DNA of 64,000 bases from Chitinophaga deserti (GTDB lineage Bacteria; Bacteroidota; Bacteroidia; Chitinophagales; Chitinophagaceae), in contig NZ_QFFK01000012.1 in the NCBI RefSeq assembly GCF_003149455.1, positions 62,001 to 126,000 on the forward strand, written 5' to 3'. The position numbers were made by a program, and so were the translations under genes. Below, in pieces: positions 1 through 8,801 of this stretch; within the stretch, counting starts at the first letter, position 1, and every line of letters begins with the position of its first letter. Under the pieces are notes generated by a model. That model searched no databases, had not been told where the DNA came from, and saw only the letters and a list, made by a program, of their open reading frames with translations.

Positions 1-153
1 TAAAGTGGATATGGCTTTCATGATACTCGATTTACCTGTTTGAAAGGCACCCTTCCGGGTACCCGGGTTAAAATTTTCTTCCTGTCTGCAAAAACTGTGC
101 GAATACTGGATTTTATTTCTGTATCTTGTTTTTGCAATCGAATGTAATTTGGT

Positions 154-1584
154 ATGATAAACAACGAATATTCCCGGAGGAGGTTCCTCCAACAGGCCAT
201 GCTGGCCTCTGCTGCTCTTGCAACGCCCGGAATTCTCATGGCCCGCGGCGCGGCACAGCCCCGTAAGATCGGAGCGAATGAAAAAGTGAATCTCGCCGTG
301 ATCGGAATCGGTAACCGCGGCGCAGAAATCATCCGCGAACTGCACAAAACCGGTCTTGCCAATATCGTAGCCCTCTGCGATGTGGATATGGGAGCTCCCC
401 ACACAGAAGGTATAATGAAAATGTTCCCTGACGTGCCCCGCTTCCAGGATTTCAGGAAGATGTTTGACAAAATGGGCAAACAGATAGATGCCGTTTCTGT
501 TGGCGTACCCGACTTTGCGCATTTCCCCATCACCATGATGGCCATCGGCCTGGGCATCCACGTATATGTGGAAAAGCCCATGGCACGCACTTTCCAGGAA
601 GTGGAGCTGATGATGAAAGCCGCTCGTAAGAACCCTAAGGTGGTGACCCAGATGGGCAACCAGGGCCACTCCGAAGCCAACTACTTCCAGTTCAAATCAT
701 GGACGGATGCGGGTATTATCAAAGACGTTACAAAGATCACCGCTCATATGAACTCACCCCGCCGCTGGCACGGGTGGGATACCAAGATTAAATCTTTCCC
801 TGCGGGAGAGCCCGTTCCTTCAACCCTCGACTGGGACGTTTGGCAGATGCAGACCAAAGGACATACTTACAACAAAGACTTCGTTAATGGCCAATGGCGT
901 TGCTGGTTCGATTTCGGAATGGGCGCACTGGGCGACTGGGGAGCGCATATCCTCGATACCGCACACCAGTTCCTGGACCTGGGCCTGCCTTATGAAGTAA
1001 ATCCTGTTAAGCTCGACGGGCATAATGATTTCTTCTACCCCATGTCTACCACCCTGTCATTCAAATTCCCTGCGCGCAAGCAAATGCCGGCGGTGGAAGT
1101 GATGTGGTACGATGGTGTGGACAATCTGCCTCCCATCCCTCCGGGTTACGGCGTATCGGGCCTCGATCCTAACATCCCGCCTCCCAGCACCGGTGCCATC
1201 AAGCCCGCGAAGCTGAACCCGGGTAAGATCATTTACGGTAAGGACCTCACTTTCAAAGGAGGTTCGCATGGCAGCACGCTGTCTATCATCCCGGAAGAAA
1301 AAGCGAAGGAAATGGCCGGTAAACTGCCTGAAGTACCTAAGAGTCCTTCCAACCACTATGCTAACTTCCTCCTGGCCTGTAAAGGTGAAGAGAAAGCGCG
1401 TTCTCCTTTCGAGATCGCAGGCCCGCTCAGCCAGGTGTTCTGCCTTGGTGTGCTTGCCCAATGGACAGGCCGTAAGCTTGAATTCGACCGCGAGAAGAAA
1501 ATTATTACCAACGACAAAAATGCCAATCAACTGCTCGTGGGGCCTCCCCCGCGCAAGGGATGGGAACAATACTACAAGGTGTAG
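154..1584 (+). CDS. Gfo/Idh/MocA family oxidoreductase with Tat signal
   Basis: The 476-residue protein begins with a twin-arginine type leader: an R-R-R-F-L motif at residues 9-13, then a hydrophobic stretch ending near A-R-G. It is therefore probably exported folded, with its nicotinamide cofactor bound. A Rossmann fold follows, with the GxGxxG-type loop G-I-G-N-R-G near residue 51 and the E140-K-P triad characteristic of Gfo/Idh/MocA dehydrogenases. The C-terminal half is the usual alpha/beta substrate domain. Exported members are common in Bacteroidota and include sugar dehydrogenases and cofactor-recycling glycosidases of the GH109 type, so the reaction cannot be fixed here. An intrinsic terminator follows, so the gene seems to be transcribed alone. 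The ATG used lies just before the Tat motif. Confidence 0.88.
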   Translation: MINNEYSRRRFLQQAMLASAALATPGILMARGAAQPRKIGANEKVNLAVIGIGNRGAEIIRELHKTGLANIVALCDVDMGAPHTEGIMKMFPDVPRFQDFRKMFDKMGKQIDAVSVGVPDFAHFPITMMAIGLGIHVYVEKPMARTFQEVELMMKAARKNPKVVTQMGNQGHSEANYFQFKSWTDAGIIKDVTKITAHMNSPRRWHGWDTKIKSFPAGEPVPSTLDWDVWQMQTKGHTYNKDFVNGQWRCWFDFGMGALGDWGAHILDTAHQFLDLGLPYEVNPVKLDGHNDFFYPMSTTLSFKFPARKQMPAVEVMWYDGVDNLPPIPPGYGVSGLDPNIPPPSTGAIKPAKLNPGKIIYGKDLTFKGGSHGSTLSIIPEEKAKEMAGKLPEVPKSPSNHYANFLLACKGEEKARSPFEIAGPLSQVFCLGVLAQWTGRKLEFDREKKIITNDKNANQLLVGPPPRKGWEQYYKV

Positions 1585-1593
1585 CACCTGCAG

Positions 1594-1625
1594 AGAGACG
1601 GTCCACGGGCCGTCTCTTTCTTTTT
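1594..1625 (+). terminator. Rho-independent terminator after the Gfo/Idh gene
   Basis: An 8-bp perfect stem (AGAGACGG / CCGTCTCT) closes an 8-nt loop and is followed by a T-rich run (TTCTTTTT). It starts 10 nt after the stop codon of the oxidoreductase gene and separates it from the downstream glycosidase/glycosyltransferase operon. Confidence 0.8.
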
Positions 1626-1752
1626 AAGGCCCCATATTCAAACGAGTAACGGGCCGTTCGCAGTATCCCCGCCACACTACTTGAATAAGTAAACTTTTGA
1701 AGCCCCGCCTGTCGGTAACTTTCGGTCCGGTAATAAATGCCGGATCGATAAT

Positions 1753-3093
1753 ATGCAGCTGCGAAGAATTTTGCAATGGACCGGTGCAGGGGCGGCGCTT
1801 ATAATAGTAATAGCCTGGGCTTTTCCGTTATTGAACGGAAGCGGCCCGCTGGCATCTCCATTGCGTAACCGTGGCAAAGTACACATCCGTCACGAAGGAG
1901 GGAAGTATACACTGTACCGCAACGGACAACCATTCTTTATACAGGGAGCTGCCGGCAGGGGGAGCCTTAGTGCGCTCCGCGAAGCCGGAGGCAATACGGC
2001 CCGTACTTACGATACCCTGCAGCTGGGTGCATTCCTGGATGAAGCACACCGCAACGGGATTGCCGTTATTGTGGGACTGCCTTTGCCTTCCAGTGCTTAT
2101 GAACAATTCTTCTACCGCAACCGTGCAAAAACGGATACCCTCTTTGAGAACCTGCGCAGCGCAGTGCAGCGGTATAAAGATCACCCGGCCCTGCTCATGT
2201 GGTGCCTGGGTAATGAACCCGTAATGACATGGCGGCCGGGCCACAGTGCGTTTTATAGTACTTACAACCGTTTGCTCGCCATGCTGCACACCCTCGACCC
2301 CGATCATCCTGTTACCACTACCATTCCCAATTACAATATTGCGCAGATCTGGATGATACGGCAGAAAGTACCCGGCCTCGATCTGATTGCATTCAATTCC
2401 TTCGGGAAGCTGCATGAGCTGGGTAACAACCTGGAACGGTTTTCCCGCTTGTGGAACGGCCCGTTTCTCATTGCGGAATGGGGAGCATACGGGCCCTGGG
2501 AATCGGGCATTACCACCTGGCAGGCACCGGTAGAGAATACAAGTAGTAAGAAAGCGGAACACCTTCGGAATATGTATGCCAACGATCTTCCCCTTAAAAG
2601 CCCCCGCTGCCTGGGGGCCCTTGCCTTTTACTGGGGCAGCAAGCAGGAAGCTACCGGTACCTGGTTCAGCCTGTTTACAGAGGAAGGGAGGCCAACAGAA
2701 GCGGTACAGGCACTGCACGAAGTATGGGGCAAACCCATGCCCGGTACGCAGTGGCCTAAAGTGAAATACATGCTGCTGAGCGGTAAAGGCGCCCGTGATA
2801 ATATTTTACTGTCACCCGGCAGCCGGCATACCGCCACCCTGCTGCTGGATTCGTTGAACACGGCACAGATTACCTCGCTGCAATGGAAGGTGGTGCGGGA
2901 AGACTGGTACCATGGCCCCGGCCGTGATAAGCGGCCCGTTAGCCTGCTCGATACACTGGTGCATGCGGAAGACGGGCTGGCACTGGCTTTCCACGCACCC
3001 CGGCGCGGAGGGCCTTACCGCATTTTTGTAGAGGTGACAGACCGGGAAGGGCGTGCAGCTACTGCCAACACGCCGTTTTATGTAGTAGAATAA
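1753..3093 (+). CDS. Membrane-anchored TIM-barrel glycosidase (GH2/GH5-like, clan GH-A)
   Basis: This 446-residue protein has an N-terminal hydrophobic segment (about residues 10-28) without a clear cleavage site, so it is probably anchored in the inner membrane facing the periplasm. A (beta/alpha)8 glycosidase-like domain follows, with the clan GH-A signatures G-N-E155-P (acid/base) and I-A-E242-W (nucleophile). An Ig-like domain closes the protein from about residue 335. The stop codon is 3 nt before the ATG of the 1252-residue glycosyltransferase fusion, so the two are co-transcribed and probably coupled. The barrel and the C-terminal domain resemble the last two domains of that fusion, so the genes are likely partial paralogues. 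Probable role: trimming or editing the polysaccharide made by its partner. The substrate is unknown. Confidence 0.72.
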   Translation: MQLRRILQWTGAGAALIIVIAWAFPLLNGSGPLASPLRNRGKVHIRHEGGKYTLYRNGQPFFIQGAAGRGSLSALREAGGNTARTYDTLQLGAFLDEAHRNGIAVIVGLPLPSSAYEQFFYRNRAKTDTLFENLRSAVQRYKDHPALLMWCLGNEPVMTWRPGHSAFYSTYNRLLAMLHTLDPDHPVTTTIPNYNIAQIWMIRQKVPGLDLIAFNSFGKLHELGNNLERFSRLWNGPFLIAEWGAYGPWESGITTWQAPVENTSSKKAEHLRNMYANDLPLKSPRCLGALAFYWGSKQEATGTWFSLFTEEGRPTEAVQALHEVWGKPMPGTQWPKVKYMLLSGKGARDNILLSPGSRHTATLLLDSLNTAQITSLQWKVVREDWYHGPGRDKRPVSLLDTLVHAEDGLALAFHAPRRGGPYRIFVEVTDREGRAATANTPFYVVE

Positions 3094-3096
3094 AGT

Positions 3097-6000
3097 ATGC
3101 CTGAATTGAAACAAGCCCCCCAACCCACCCGGAGCGAAATGCTCTCGCTGCGGCTGATGATTATCATCGGCACGCTTTGTTTGGGCTGCTTCCTCATCTG
3201 CCTGCTGCGCCCTTCGCATATCGGGCATCCGTTGTTATACTGGCTCTTTGTGAGTGCCACCATATTCGCCTGCCTGCGCATCCTGCACGAATGGTATCAT
3301 TATCTTTTCATCTCCGTTCCCAAACCGCTGCCCGGTGATAAACAATTCACCGTTGATATACTCACCACATTCTGTCCGGGAGAACCTTATGAAATGATTG
3401 TGGAAACGCTGGAAGCCATGCAGGCTGTTACCTATCCGCATACTTCATGGCTGTGTGATGAAGCCGATGATCCTTATCTGAAAGAAGTGTGCAAACGGCT
3501 TGGCGTGCGTCATGTAACCCGCAACCATCGCCGCGATGCCAAGGCGGGCAACATCAATAATGCGCTGCAATATGCTACCGGCGACCTTTGCGTGATACTC
3601 GATCCCGATCATATACCCGCACCTGACCTGCTCAATCCCATTGTTCCATTCTTCAACGATTCCCGGATCGGGTATGTGCAGATAGTGCAGGCGTACTACA
3701 ACCTGGGCGACAGTCTCATCGCTAAAGCCGCTGCGCAGCAAACATTTCATTTCTATGGCCCCATGATGATGACGATGAACCGGTACGGAACGGTGCTTGC
3801 GATCGGGGCTAACTGCACCTTCCGCCGTAGCGCACTGGATTCCATTGGCGGGCATGCTGCCGGCCTGGCGGAAGATATGCATACCGCTATGCAGCTCCAT
3901 GCAAAAGGCTGGAAATCGGCCTACCTGCCTGTGGTGCTTACGGAAGGGAGAGTGCCTTCTACTTTATCGGCCTACTACAAGCAGCAATTAAAATGGGCAC
4001 GCGGGAGTTTTGAATTATTATTCGTGACCTATCCGAAGTTGTTCCGGCAATTTACGTGGGCACAGCGTTTCCATTACGGAACTATACCCCTGCATTATTT
4101 CTCGGGCGTTATTTTCCTGCTGAATTTCCTCGTACCGGTACTATCGCTTTCGCTGGGGATCATTCCCTTTAAGATGGACCTGCTGCTGTTTGCACTGGCA
4201 GGGCTTCCTTTCCTGTGCAGCGTACTGGCTGTGCGGCACTTTGTACAGCGTTGGGTAATGGGAAGGGGAGAGCAGGGCAACCATGTGCTGGGAGGCTTCC
4301 TCCTGATCGGTACGTGGTGGGTGCATATCGTGGGGCTTGTCTATACCATCATCCGGAAAAAAGTGCCTTATATACCCACGCCGAAAGATGATCAGGAAAA
4401 AGACAACTGGGCCCTCAACCTGCCCAATATACTTGTAGCAGCATGTACCCTGGCGGCTATCGTGTATGGATTGTATATAGACTGGAACCCCTACACCTGG
4501 ATTATGGCGGGCATCGCAGGGCTCAACTTCACTGTGATGATGTTCAACATCGCCATCAGCAGACAGAAAGATGTGCAGGAGCTGCGTACGGAGTTCCGTG
4601 TGCTGCGGAACAGTTTTGTCTATTACAGGCTGCTGAAGCAACATTTCTGGAATTTCAGGCACGGCATCTATGCCGGCTTGCGGCAGTTCGCATTCCCGAT
4701 GATGCTGATGATGGGGATCTCCACGCTTTATTTATTTGGCAGCTCGCAGCTTGCAGCGCGGTCTGGTGAGCAGGAGCAGTCGCGGGCCAATATCTTTTAT
4801 ACCGGCATTTTTAATCCGGATAGTGCGGGCGGTATTACTGGCAAAGAGGGCTGGCAGCAGTTTCAGCAGCGGTTTGCCGTGCATGCGGATATTGTATCGC
4901 TTTACATTCCATGGGGCGATGCACCGGCATCCGAAGTACCGCAGCAACTGGCGGAGGATATTTTCCGCAACGGCTCCGTGCCTATGATCACCTGGGAGCC
5001 CTGGGCATCGGGGTTTGCATTCTCTGATGCAGATCCGGAATTGCGGGAAGAGCGGAAAGTGATGGCACATATTGCCAATGGGAGGTTTGATGCTTATGTT
5101 CAGAAAATAGCGCGGCAGGTAAGAGCGCTGAACCGGCCGGTGTTTATCCGTTTCGCGCATGAGGCGGATAATCCTGCATATCCCTGGTCGCCTGCGGGAG
5201 GGAATACACCGGAGGAAAGCAAAGCCGCCTGGAGCCATGTGCATGATGTTTTCCGGCGGGAGCGTGCTTATAATGCCGTATGGGTCTGGAACCCCTGGAA
5301 GCCCGCAGCAATAGAGGCTTATTTTCCGGGGAGGCAGTATGTAGACTGGCTGGGGGTAACGATGCTGAGTTACGATACCATCGGCACACAGGCAAAGGCA
5401 TATTCGTTCACGGAATTATATGAACCATTCCGCCGTAAACCCATCTTCCGTTCGGGGTTGCCAGTAATGGTTGCAGAAGGCGGATCGGTGCGTACGGGGA
5501 AGCAAAGGGAATGGATGGAAGGGGCGGCAAAGAGCATTACAGGTTACCGGGAAATTCAGGCATTTGTTCTCTTCCATTCAGGATTCGATAAGAATGTACC
5601 GGCAGGTGGGAATGTGCAAACCATCGACTGGCGGATGGCGGATGCCGGCACTTTTTTTAAAGTAACTGCAGGCGGAGGTAGTTCCGCAAAGGAACCGGTT
5701 AAGCAATTGCGGTACATCCATCCGGAGCCGGCGGTAACGCAGCAGCCCCGCTGGACGGATACCCTGAAAGGCATGCATTACCAGAAAGGCGGTAACTGGT
5801 TCCGGAACCTGCATACACTTACAAGGCGCGAAGTGGTGGAGGATTTTCGGGAAATGAAAGCGGTGGGTGTAAATACCGTAAGGCGGTACGGGCCCGGTGC
5901 TTACGACCGGAATGTACTGGCAGCCGCAAAGGAGACCGGATTGGGCCTGCATTATGGCTTCTGGCTCCCAACTGTGGCAGATGCAGTGGCAGATGCGGCA

Positions 6001-6855
6001 GTATTGAAGAAGCGCACTGCGGAAATTATAGACCAGGTGAAAGCTCTGAAAGGGAATCCGGAGATCCGTGCGTGGAGTATTGCCAATACGGGATACAAGT
6101 TGCTGCAATACCGCTTTGTGAAGCCGGCTTATTTATATCAGCAGAAAGCATATACGGCGTGGTTACGCCAATTGGTAAAAGAGATCCGGGAGGCAGATCC
6201 GGAAAGGCCGGTAACGGTGGATGTGGATGGTGTTGCCGACATTTCGGGATTACTGCAATACCTGCACGATGAAATACCGCAGGTGGCGGCCTTTGGGGTG
6301 GTATTGCCCCCGGGAGGTGAAGGGTTGGTGCAGTTGAAGGAAGTGCCCGTTCCCTGTTTCATCAGCGGGGTAAGTGTTGAATTGTATGCCAATGCCGGTC
6401 CTGATAAAAGAGGGGTGTTCATGGCTTCCTGGCAGGATGAGGAAGCAACGAACCGTATCAGCTTCAATGGAATCCTCGATCATGAGGGCCGTCATAAGCC
6501 GGGCTGGCACCGGTTACTGCATGTATGGAAAAAGATTCCCCTGCGGGAGCCGGTTCCTGCCGTCAGTATACTTCGCCCTGCCGTAACCGTGCGGGAGAAT
6601 TCAACATTGGAATACCGGGCACTTATCCGGGAGAATAATGAATGGCATTATGCCGGAGGGGGTGACCTGGAGTTTGAATGGAGCCTTATCCGCCTCGACA
6701 GGAAAGGTAAACCCATACGCAGGGATCTTTTGGGAAAGGGAACCGTCATGAAAGTGGAGATTCCTTTTAACCCTGCTGCCTACCGGCTGCATGTTACCGC
6801 TGTAAAGGGAAGAGATGTGTCTGTGGCGGCAGCTACGTTGAATACACCGCTGTAA
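3097..6855 (+). CDS. GT2 (cellulose synthase-like) polysaccharide synthase fused to GH26-like and degenerate GH domains
   Basis: The 1252 residues form several blocks. Residues 1-70 hold two membrane helices. Residues 83-330 are a processive family 2 glycosyltransferase with D121, D169-P-D171 (metal/UDP-sugar site), E259-D260 (catalytic base region) and Q296-Q-L-K-W300, the QxxRW-type motif with Lys for Arg. Residues 330-555 hold about six more helices. Residues 560-840 resemble GH26 endo-mannanase/glucanase, with the candidate acid/base in A-H-E689 and nucleophile in V-A-E794-G. Residues 870-1150 are a second barrel related to the preceding gene, but the acid/base Glu position is Thr998 and the nucleophile position Gly1091, so it looks inactive. 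An Ig-like tail ends the protein. Inferred role: inner-membrane synthase of a beta-glycan whose product emerges into attached periplasmic hydrolase and binding domains. The polymer is unknown. Confidence 0.8.
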   Translation: MPELKQAPQPTRSEMLSLRLMIIIGTLCLGCFLICLLRPSHIGHPLLYWLFVSATIFACLRILHEWYHYLFISVPKPLPGDKQFTVDILTTFCPGEPYEMIVETLEAMQAVTYPHTSWLCDEADDPYLKEVCKRLGVRHVTRNHRRDAKAGNINNALQYATGDLCVILDPDHIPAPDLLNPIVPFFNDSRIGYVQIVQAYYNLGDSLIAKAAAQQTFHFYGPMMMTMNRYGTVLAIGANCTFRRSALDSIGGHAAGLAEDMHTAMQLHAKGWKSAYLPVVLTEGRVPSTLSAYYKQQLKWARGSFELLFVTYPKLFRQFTWAQRFHYGTIPLHYFSGVIFLLNFLVPVLSLSLGIIPFKMDLLLFALAGLPFLCSVLAVRHFVQRWVMGRGEQGNHVLGGFLLIGTWWVHIVGLVYTIIRKKVPYIPTPKDDQEKDNWALNLPNILVAACTLAAIVYGLYIDWNPYTWIMAGIAGLNFTVMMFNIAISRQKDVQELRTEFRVLRNSFVYYRLLKQHFWNFRHGIYAGLRQFAFPMMLMMGISTLYLFGSSQLAARSGEQEQSRANIFYTGIFNPDSAGGITGKEGWQQFQQRFAVHADIVSLYIPWGDAPASEVPQQLAEDIFRNGSVPMITWEPWASGFAFSDADPELREERKVMAHIANGRFDAYVQKIARQVRALNRPVFIRFAHEADNPAYPWSPAGGNTPEESKAAWSHVHDVFRRERAYNAVWVWNPWKPAAIEAYFPGRQYVDWLGVTMLSYDTIGTQAKAYSFTELYEPFRRKPIFRSGLPVMVAEGGSVRTGKQREWMEGAAKSITGYREIQAFVLFHSGFDKNVPAGGNVQTIDWRMADAGTFFKVTAGGGSSAKEPVKQLRYIHPEPAVTQQPRWTDTLKGMHYQKGGNWFRNLHTLTRREVVEDFREMKAVGVNTVRRYGPGAYDRNVLAAAKETGLGLHYGFWLPTVADAVADAAVLKKRTAEIIDQVKALKGNPEIRAWSIANTGYKLLQYRFVKPAYLYQQKAYTAWLRQLVKEIREADPERPVTVDVDGVADISGLLQYLHDEIPQVAAFGVVLPPGGEGLVQLKEVPVPCFISGVSVELYANAGPDKRGVFMASWQDEEATNRISFNGILDHEGRHKPGWHRLLHVWKKIPLREPVPAVSILRPAVTVRENSTLEYRALIRENNEWHYAGGGDLEFEWSLIRLDRKGKPIRRDLLGKGTVMKVEIPFNPAAYRLHVTAVKGRDVSVAAATLNTPL

Positions 6856-6916
6856 TGCAGCGGGGAATAAAAAATCAGCCTGAATTACAGAAGGGTGTCT
6901 TGAGCTGAAAAGTATT

Positions 6917-7168
6917 TCAACTCAACCGTGTTGCGTATTTCCGGCGTACATGCTGATTAATGTATGTGTTGAGGCCGAGGCCCACCAATGCGAGGCGTTT
7001 CATGTCTTCAACGCTGGCGCGGCCGGGTATCACATAGCTGTAATGATAAACCGTTCCGTCTTTAAAGCGGATATCGATATACCGGTCTCCGATCTCAAAT
7101 GCCTGCACGGCGGAAATGCCGCTGAGGTTGATGTAGGGCTGCATGCCGGACATGGTTTTGGTGTGCAT
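6917..7168 (-). CDS. Small KTSC-like protein
   Basis: An 83-residue cytosolic protein. The middle (I-D-I-R-F-K-D-G-T-V-Y-H-Y) followed by a helix and an N-x-x-I-x-x-x-V-x-x-K-Y ending resembles the KTSC domain, a short beta-rich module often found alone or fused to RNA-related proteins. Its function is not established. The gene converges with the large glycosyltransferase fusion and lies 39 nt downstream of the secreted SnoaL-like gene on the same strand, so these two may share a transcript. The family call rests on pattern only. Confidence 0.55.
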   Translation of the reverse strand: MHTKTMSGMQPYINLSGISAVQAFEIGDRYIDIRFKDGTVYHYSYVIPGRASVEDMKRLALVGLGLNTYINQHVRRKYATRLS

Positions 7169-7207
7169 AAAAGAGTAGTTATTCGGGGTGTGGGGTGAAT
7201 TTATTCG

Positions 7208-7645
7208 CTATTTGCTTAGCCGGGTAACGTGTGCCGCGATAGCTATCCACCGGCCATCGCGCTTCTCATACACGTCCATATAGTTGTTTTTAACGATCGT
7301 TTCCTTCCCGTTCACCATGATGGTGAATTCCACTTCTGCCGTAACGATACCGATGTTTCCCCTGACACGGATGTCTACATTATCGATCGTAGCGGAAGTG
7401 ATGGGATTAACCGGCTTTGCCACATTGCGGATCAGATCCTTTTTACTCATACGGGTGCCGGTGGCAGAAATCATTACCATATCATCGGCCGCGATGCGGG
7501 CAATTACCGAGGTGTCTTTTTCAGGATAGGCCTGGATCCAGTCGGCATTGTGATTTCTCAGTGCATTCTGGTCTGCGTCCTGCGCTTGGGCAGAAAACAG
7601 GCACAGGGTGAGGAAACATGCTGTTAATAGGATAGGATGTTGCAT
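7208..7645 (-). CDS. Secreted SnoaL/DUF4440-like protein
   Basis: A 145-residue protein with a cleavable signal peptide ending at A-Q-A-Q (about residue 22). The rest fits the NTF2-like cone fold of SnoaL/DUF4440 proteins: an N-terminal helix with N-A-D-W-I-Q-A-Y, a strand/helix region, then strands ending in V-Y-E-K-R-D-G-R-W-I-A-I-A-A-H, a common DUF4440 ending. Such proteins are small periplasmic or lipocalin-sized ligand binders or enzymes whose substrates are usually unknown. The start is the ATG before the signal peptide. The 181-nt gap to the divergent acetyltransferase holds the promoter of that gene. Confidence 0.75.
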   Translation of the reverse strand: MQHPILLTACFLTLCLFSAQAQDADQNALRNHNADWIQAYPEKDTSVIARIAADDMVMISATGTRMSKKDLIRNVAKPVNPITSATIDNVDIRVRGNIGIVTAEVEFTIMVNGKETIVKNNYMDVYEKRDGRWIAIAAHVTRLSK

Positions 7646-7763
7646 AAGGGTGGAATTGTTGGGGATTATACCCTGAATTTACGGAAAATCCCTGTATTAT
7701 ACCTGCGGTAGTTTTGTTATTTATAATTGATAAACAACGACTTAGGTGGTATTGTGAAAATAC

Positions 7764-7794
7764 TTGCCAAAAGCAACTAAAATACCTAGTTTTG
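7764..7794 (+). promoter_or_regulatory. Bacteroidota-type promoter for the acetyltransferase gene
   Basis: TTG at 7764-7766 and TAGTTTTG at 7787-7794 match the Bacteroidota -33 (TTG) and -7 (TAnnTTTG) elements with a 20-nt spacer. The predicted start of transcription leaves a leader of about 25-30 nt before the ATG at 7827. A CCAAAA/TTTTGG inverted pair overlaps the promoter. Confidence 0.6.
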
Positions 7795-7826
7795 GAAAGA
7801 CTACGAAAGGGTAGAAAATACAGGAT

Positions 7827-8300
7827 ATGGAAAACGGTATCACTTTACAAACCGCGGTATCTCCGGAACAATATGAAGCGGGCCGCGTAATATTCAGGGC
7901 TTATGCAGCTTCCCTTGATTTTGATCTTTGCTTTCAGGGGTTTGAAGAAGAGCTGGTGAACATTGCAAAGCAATACGGTCCCCCGGAAGGAGCACTCATA
8001 CTGGCCTGCAAAGGGCAGGATGTAATTGGCTGTGTGGGTGTGAGAAAGTTTGCGGAAGGGCAATCGGAGCTGAAGAGAATGTTCGTATTGCCGGATTACC
8101 GCCGTCTTAAACTGGGAGAATCGCTGTTGCTGGCAGCACTCCAAGCAGCTAAAGAGCTGGGCTACTCAAATATGAAACTTGATACCCTGCCTGCCATGAC
8201 TTCAGCTATCAAACTCTATGAAGCACATGGGTTCAAGAAAATCGCGCCTTACAGGTATAACCCTGATGAAGGCGCGATCTATATGGAAGCGGAGTTGTGA
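7827..8300 (+). CDS. GNAT family N-acetyltransferase
   Basis: A 157-residue single-domain GNAT protein. The acetyl-CoA loop is visible as M-F-V-L-P-D-Y-R-R-L-K-L-G-E-S-L-L, and the C-terminal part has the usual Y-E-A-H-G-F-K-K-I ending. The N-terminal half (G-R-V-I-F-R-A-Y-A-A-S-L-D-F-D) resembles small GNATs that acetylate small amines or amino acids. The substrate cannot be read from sequence. It is preceded by a good promoter and followed by a convergent gene, so it is probably monocistronic. Confidence 0.85.
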   Translation: MENGITLQTAVSPEQYEAGRVIFRAYAASLDFDLCFQGFEEELVNIAKQYGPPEGALILACKGQDVIGCVGVRKFAEGQSELKRMFVLPDYRRLKLGESLLLAALQAAKELGYSNMKLDTLPAMTSAIKLYEAHGFKKIAPYRYNPDEGAIYMEAEL

Positions 8301-8305
8301 AAAGC

Positions 8306-8782
8306 TTAGTGTTGCTCCCAAATAAGTTGTACCTCCTTTTCCCATTCGAGAAAACGATCCATTTCAATGGCATATACGCTTACGGGAAAATGAACGTTGC
8401 AGGCTGTAAGCCGTTTCAGCAGCAGCCAATCAAAAATTCTAAAATTACATTGCCCGCCTGCTTCGTGAAATATTTCAATGAAGATGCTAATTCTCTCAAC
8501 ATCATTTTCCCGGAACAAAGTGTGATTTTTTTCTACGAAATCGACAATAGCCACTTCATATTCCGATAAACAGTCGTCGTTAGTAGCTTTCAGGGGATGC
8601 ATGAACGTCATGCTACCATATTCGTACTTTTTTCCGGTATTGATTTCCGGCTTGAAGTAATCCATTATGTCATCATCGGGATGATGGTAATCTTCAAGAA
8701 TAAAATTACCCTGGACTTTTGGGATGATGTTTTTAGGGAGTAGATTATCGCCCAATAAGCACACGTTGTATTTGAATATCAT
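8306..8782 (-). CDS. Hypothetical protein, possibly DUF4279-like
   Basis: A 158-residue protein starting at the ATG at 8782. A longer reading frame extends upstream, but the added residues overlap the 3' end of the GH92 gene and are not protein-like. The order of an N-terminal strand with C-L-L-G-D, a middle segment, I-F-I-E-I-F-H-E, then a helix and a strand ending in V-S-V-Y-A-I is reminiscent of DUF4279 proteins, but this is a weak pattern match. No signal peptide or catalytic motif is seen. It follows GH92 by 19 nt on the same strand and may be co-transcribed. The codons are AT-richer than those of GH92. Confidence 0.5.
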   Translation of the reverse strand: MIFKYNVCLLGDNLLPKNIIPKVQGNFILEDYHHPDDDIMDYFKPEINTGKKYEYGSMTFMHPLKATNDDCLSEYEVAIVDFVEKNHTLFRENDVERISIFIEIFHEAGGQCNFRIFDWLLLKRLTACNVHFPVSVYAIEMDRFLEWEKEVQLIWEQH

Positions 8783-8801
8783 ATTTTTTTGAAGGTAATA
8801 T

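Noticed and set aside
1828..2718. A 296-codon minus-strand frame inside the glycosidase gene
   Set aside because: The plus-strand protein has both catalytic motifs. The antisense translation has no family features.
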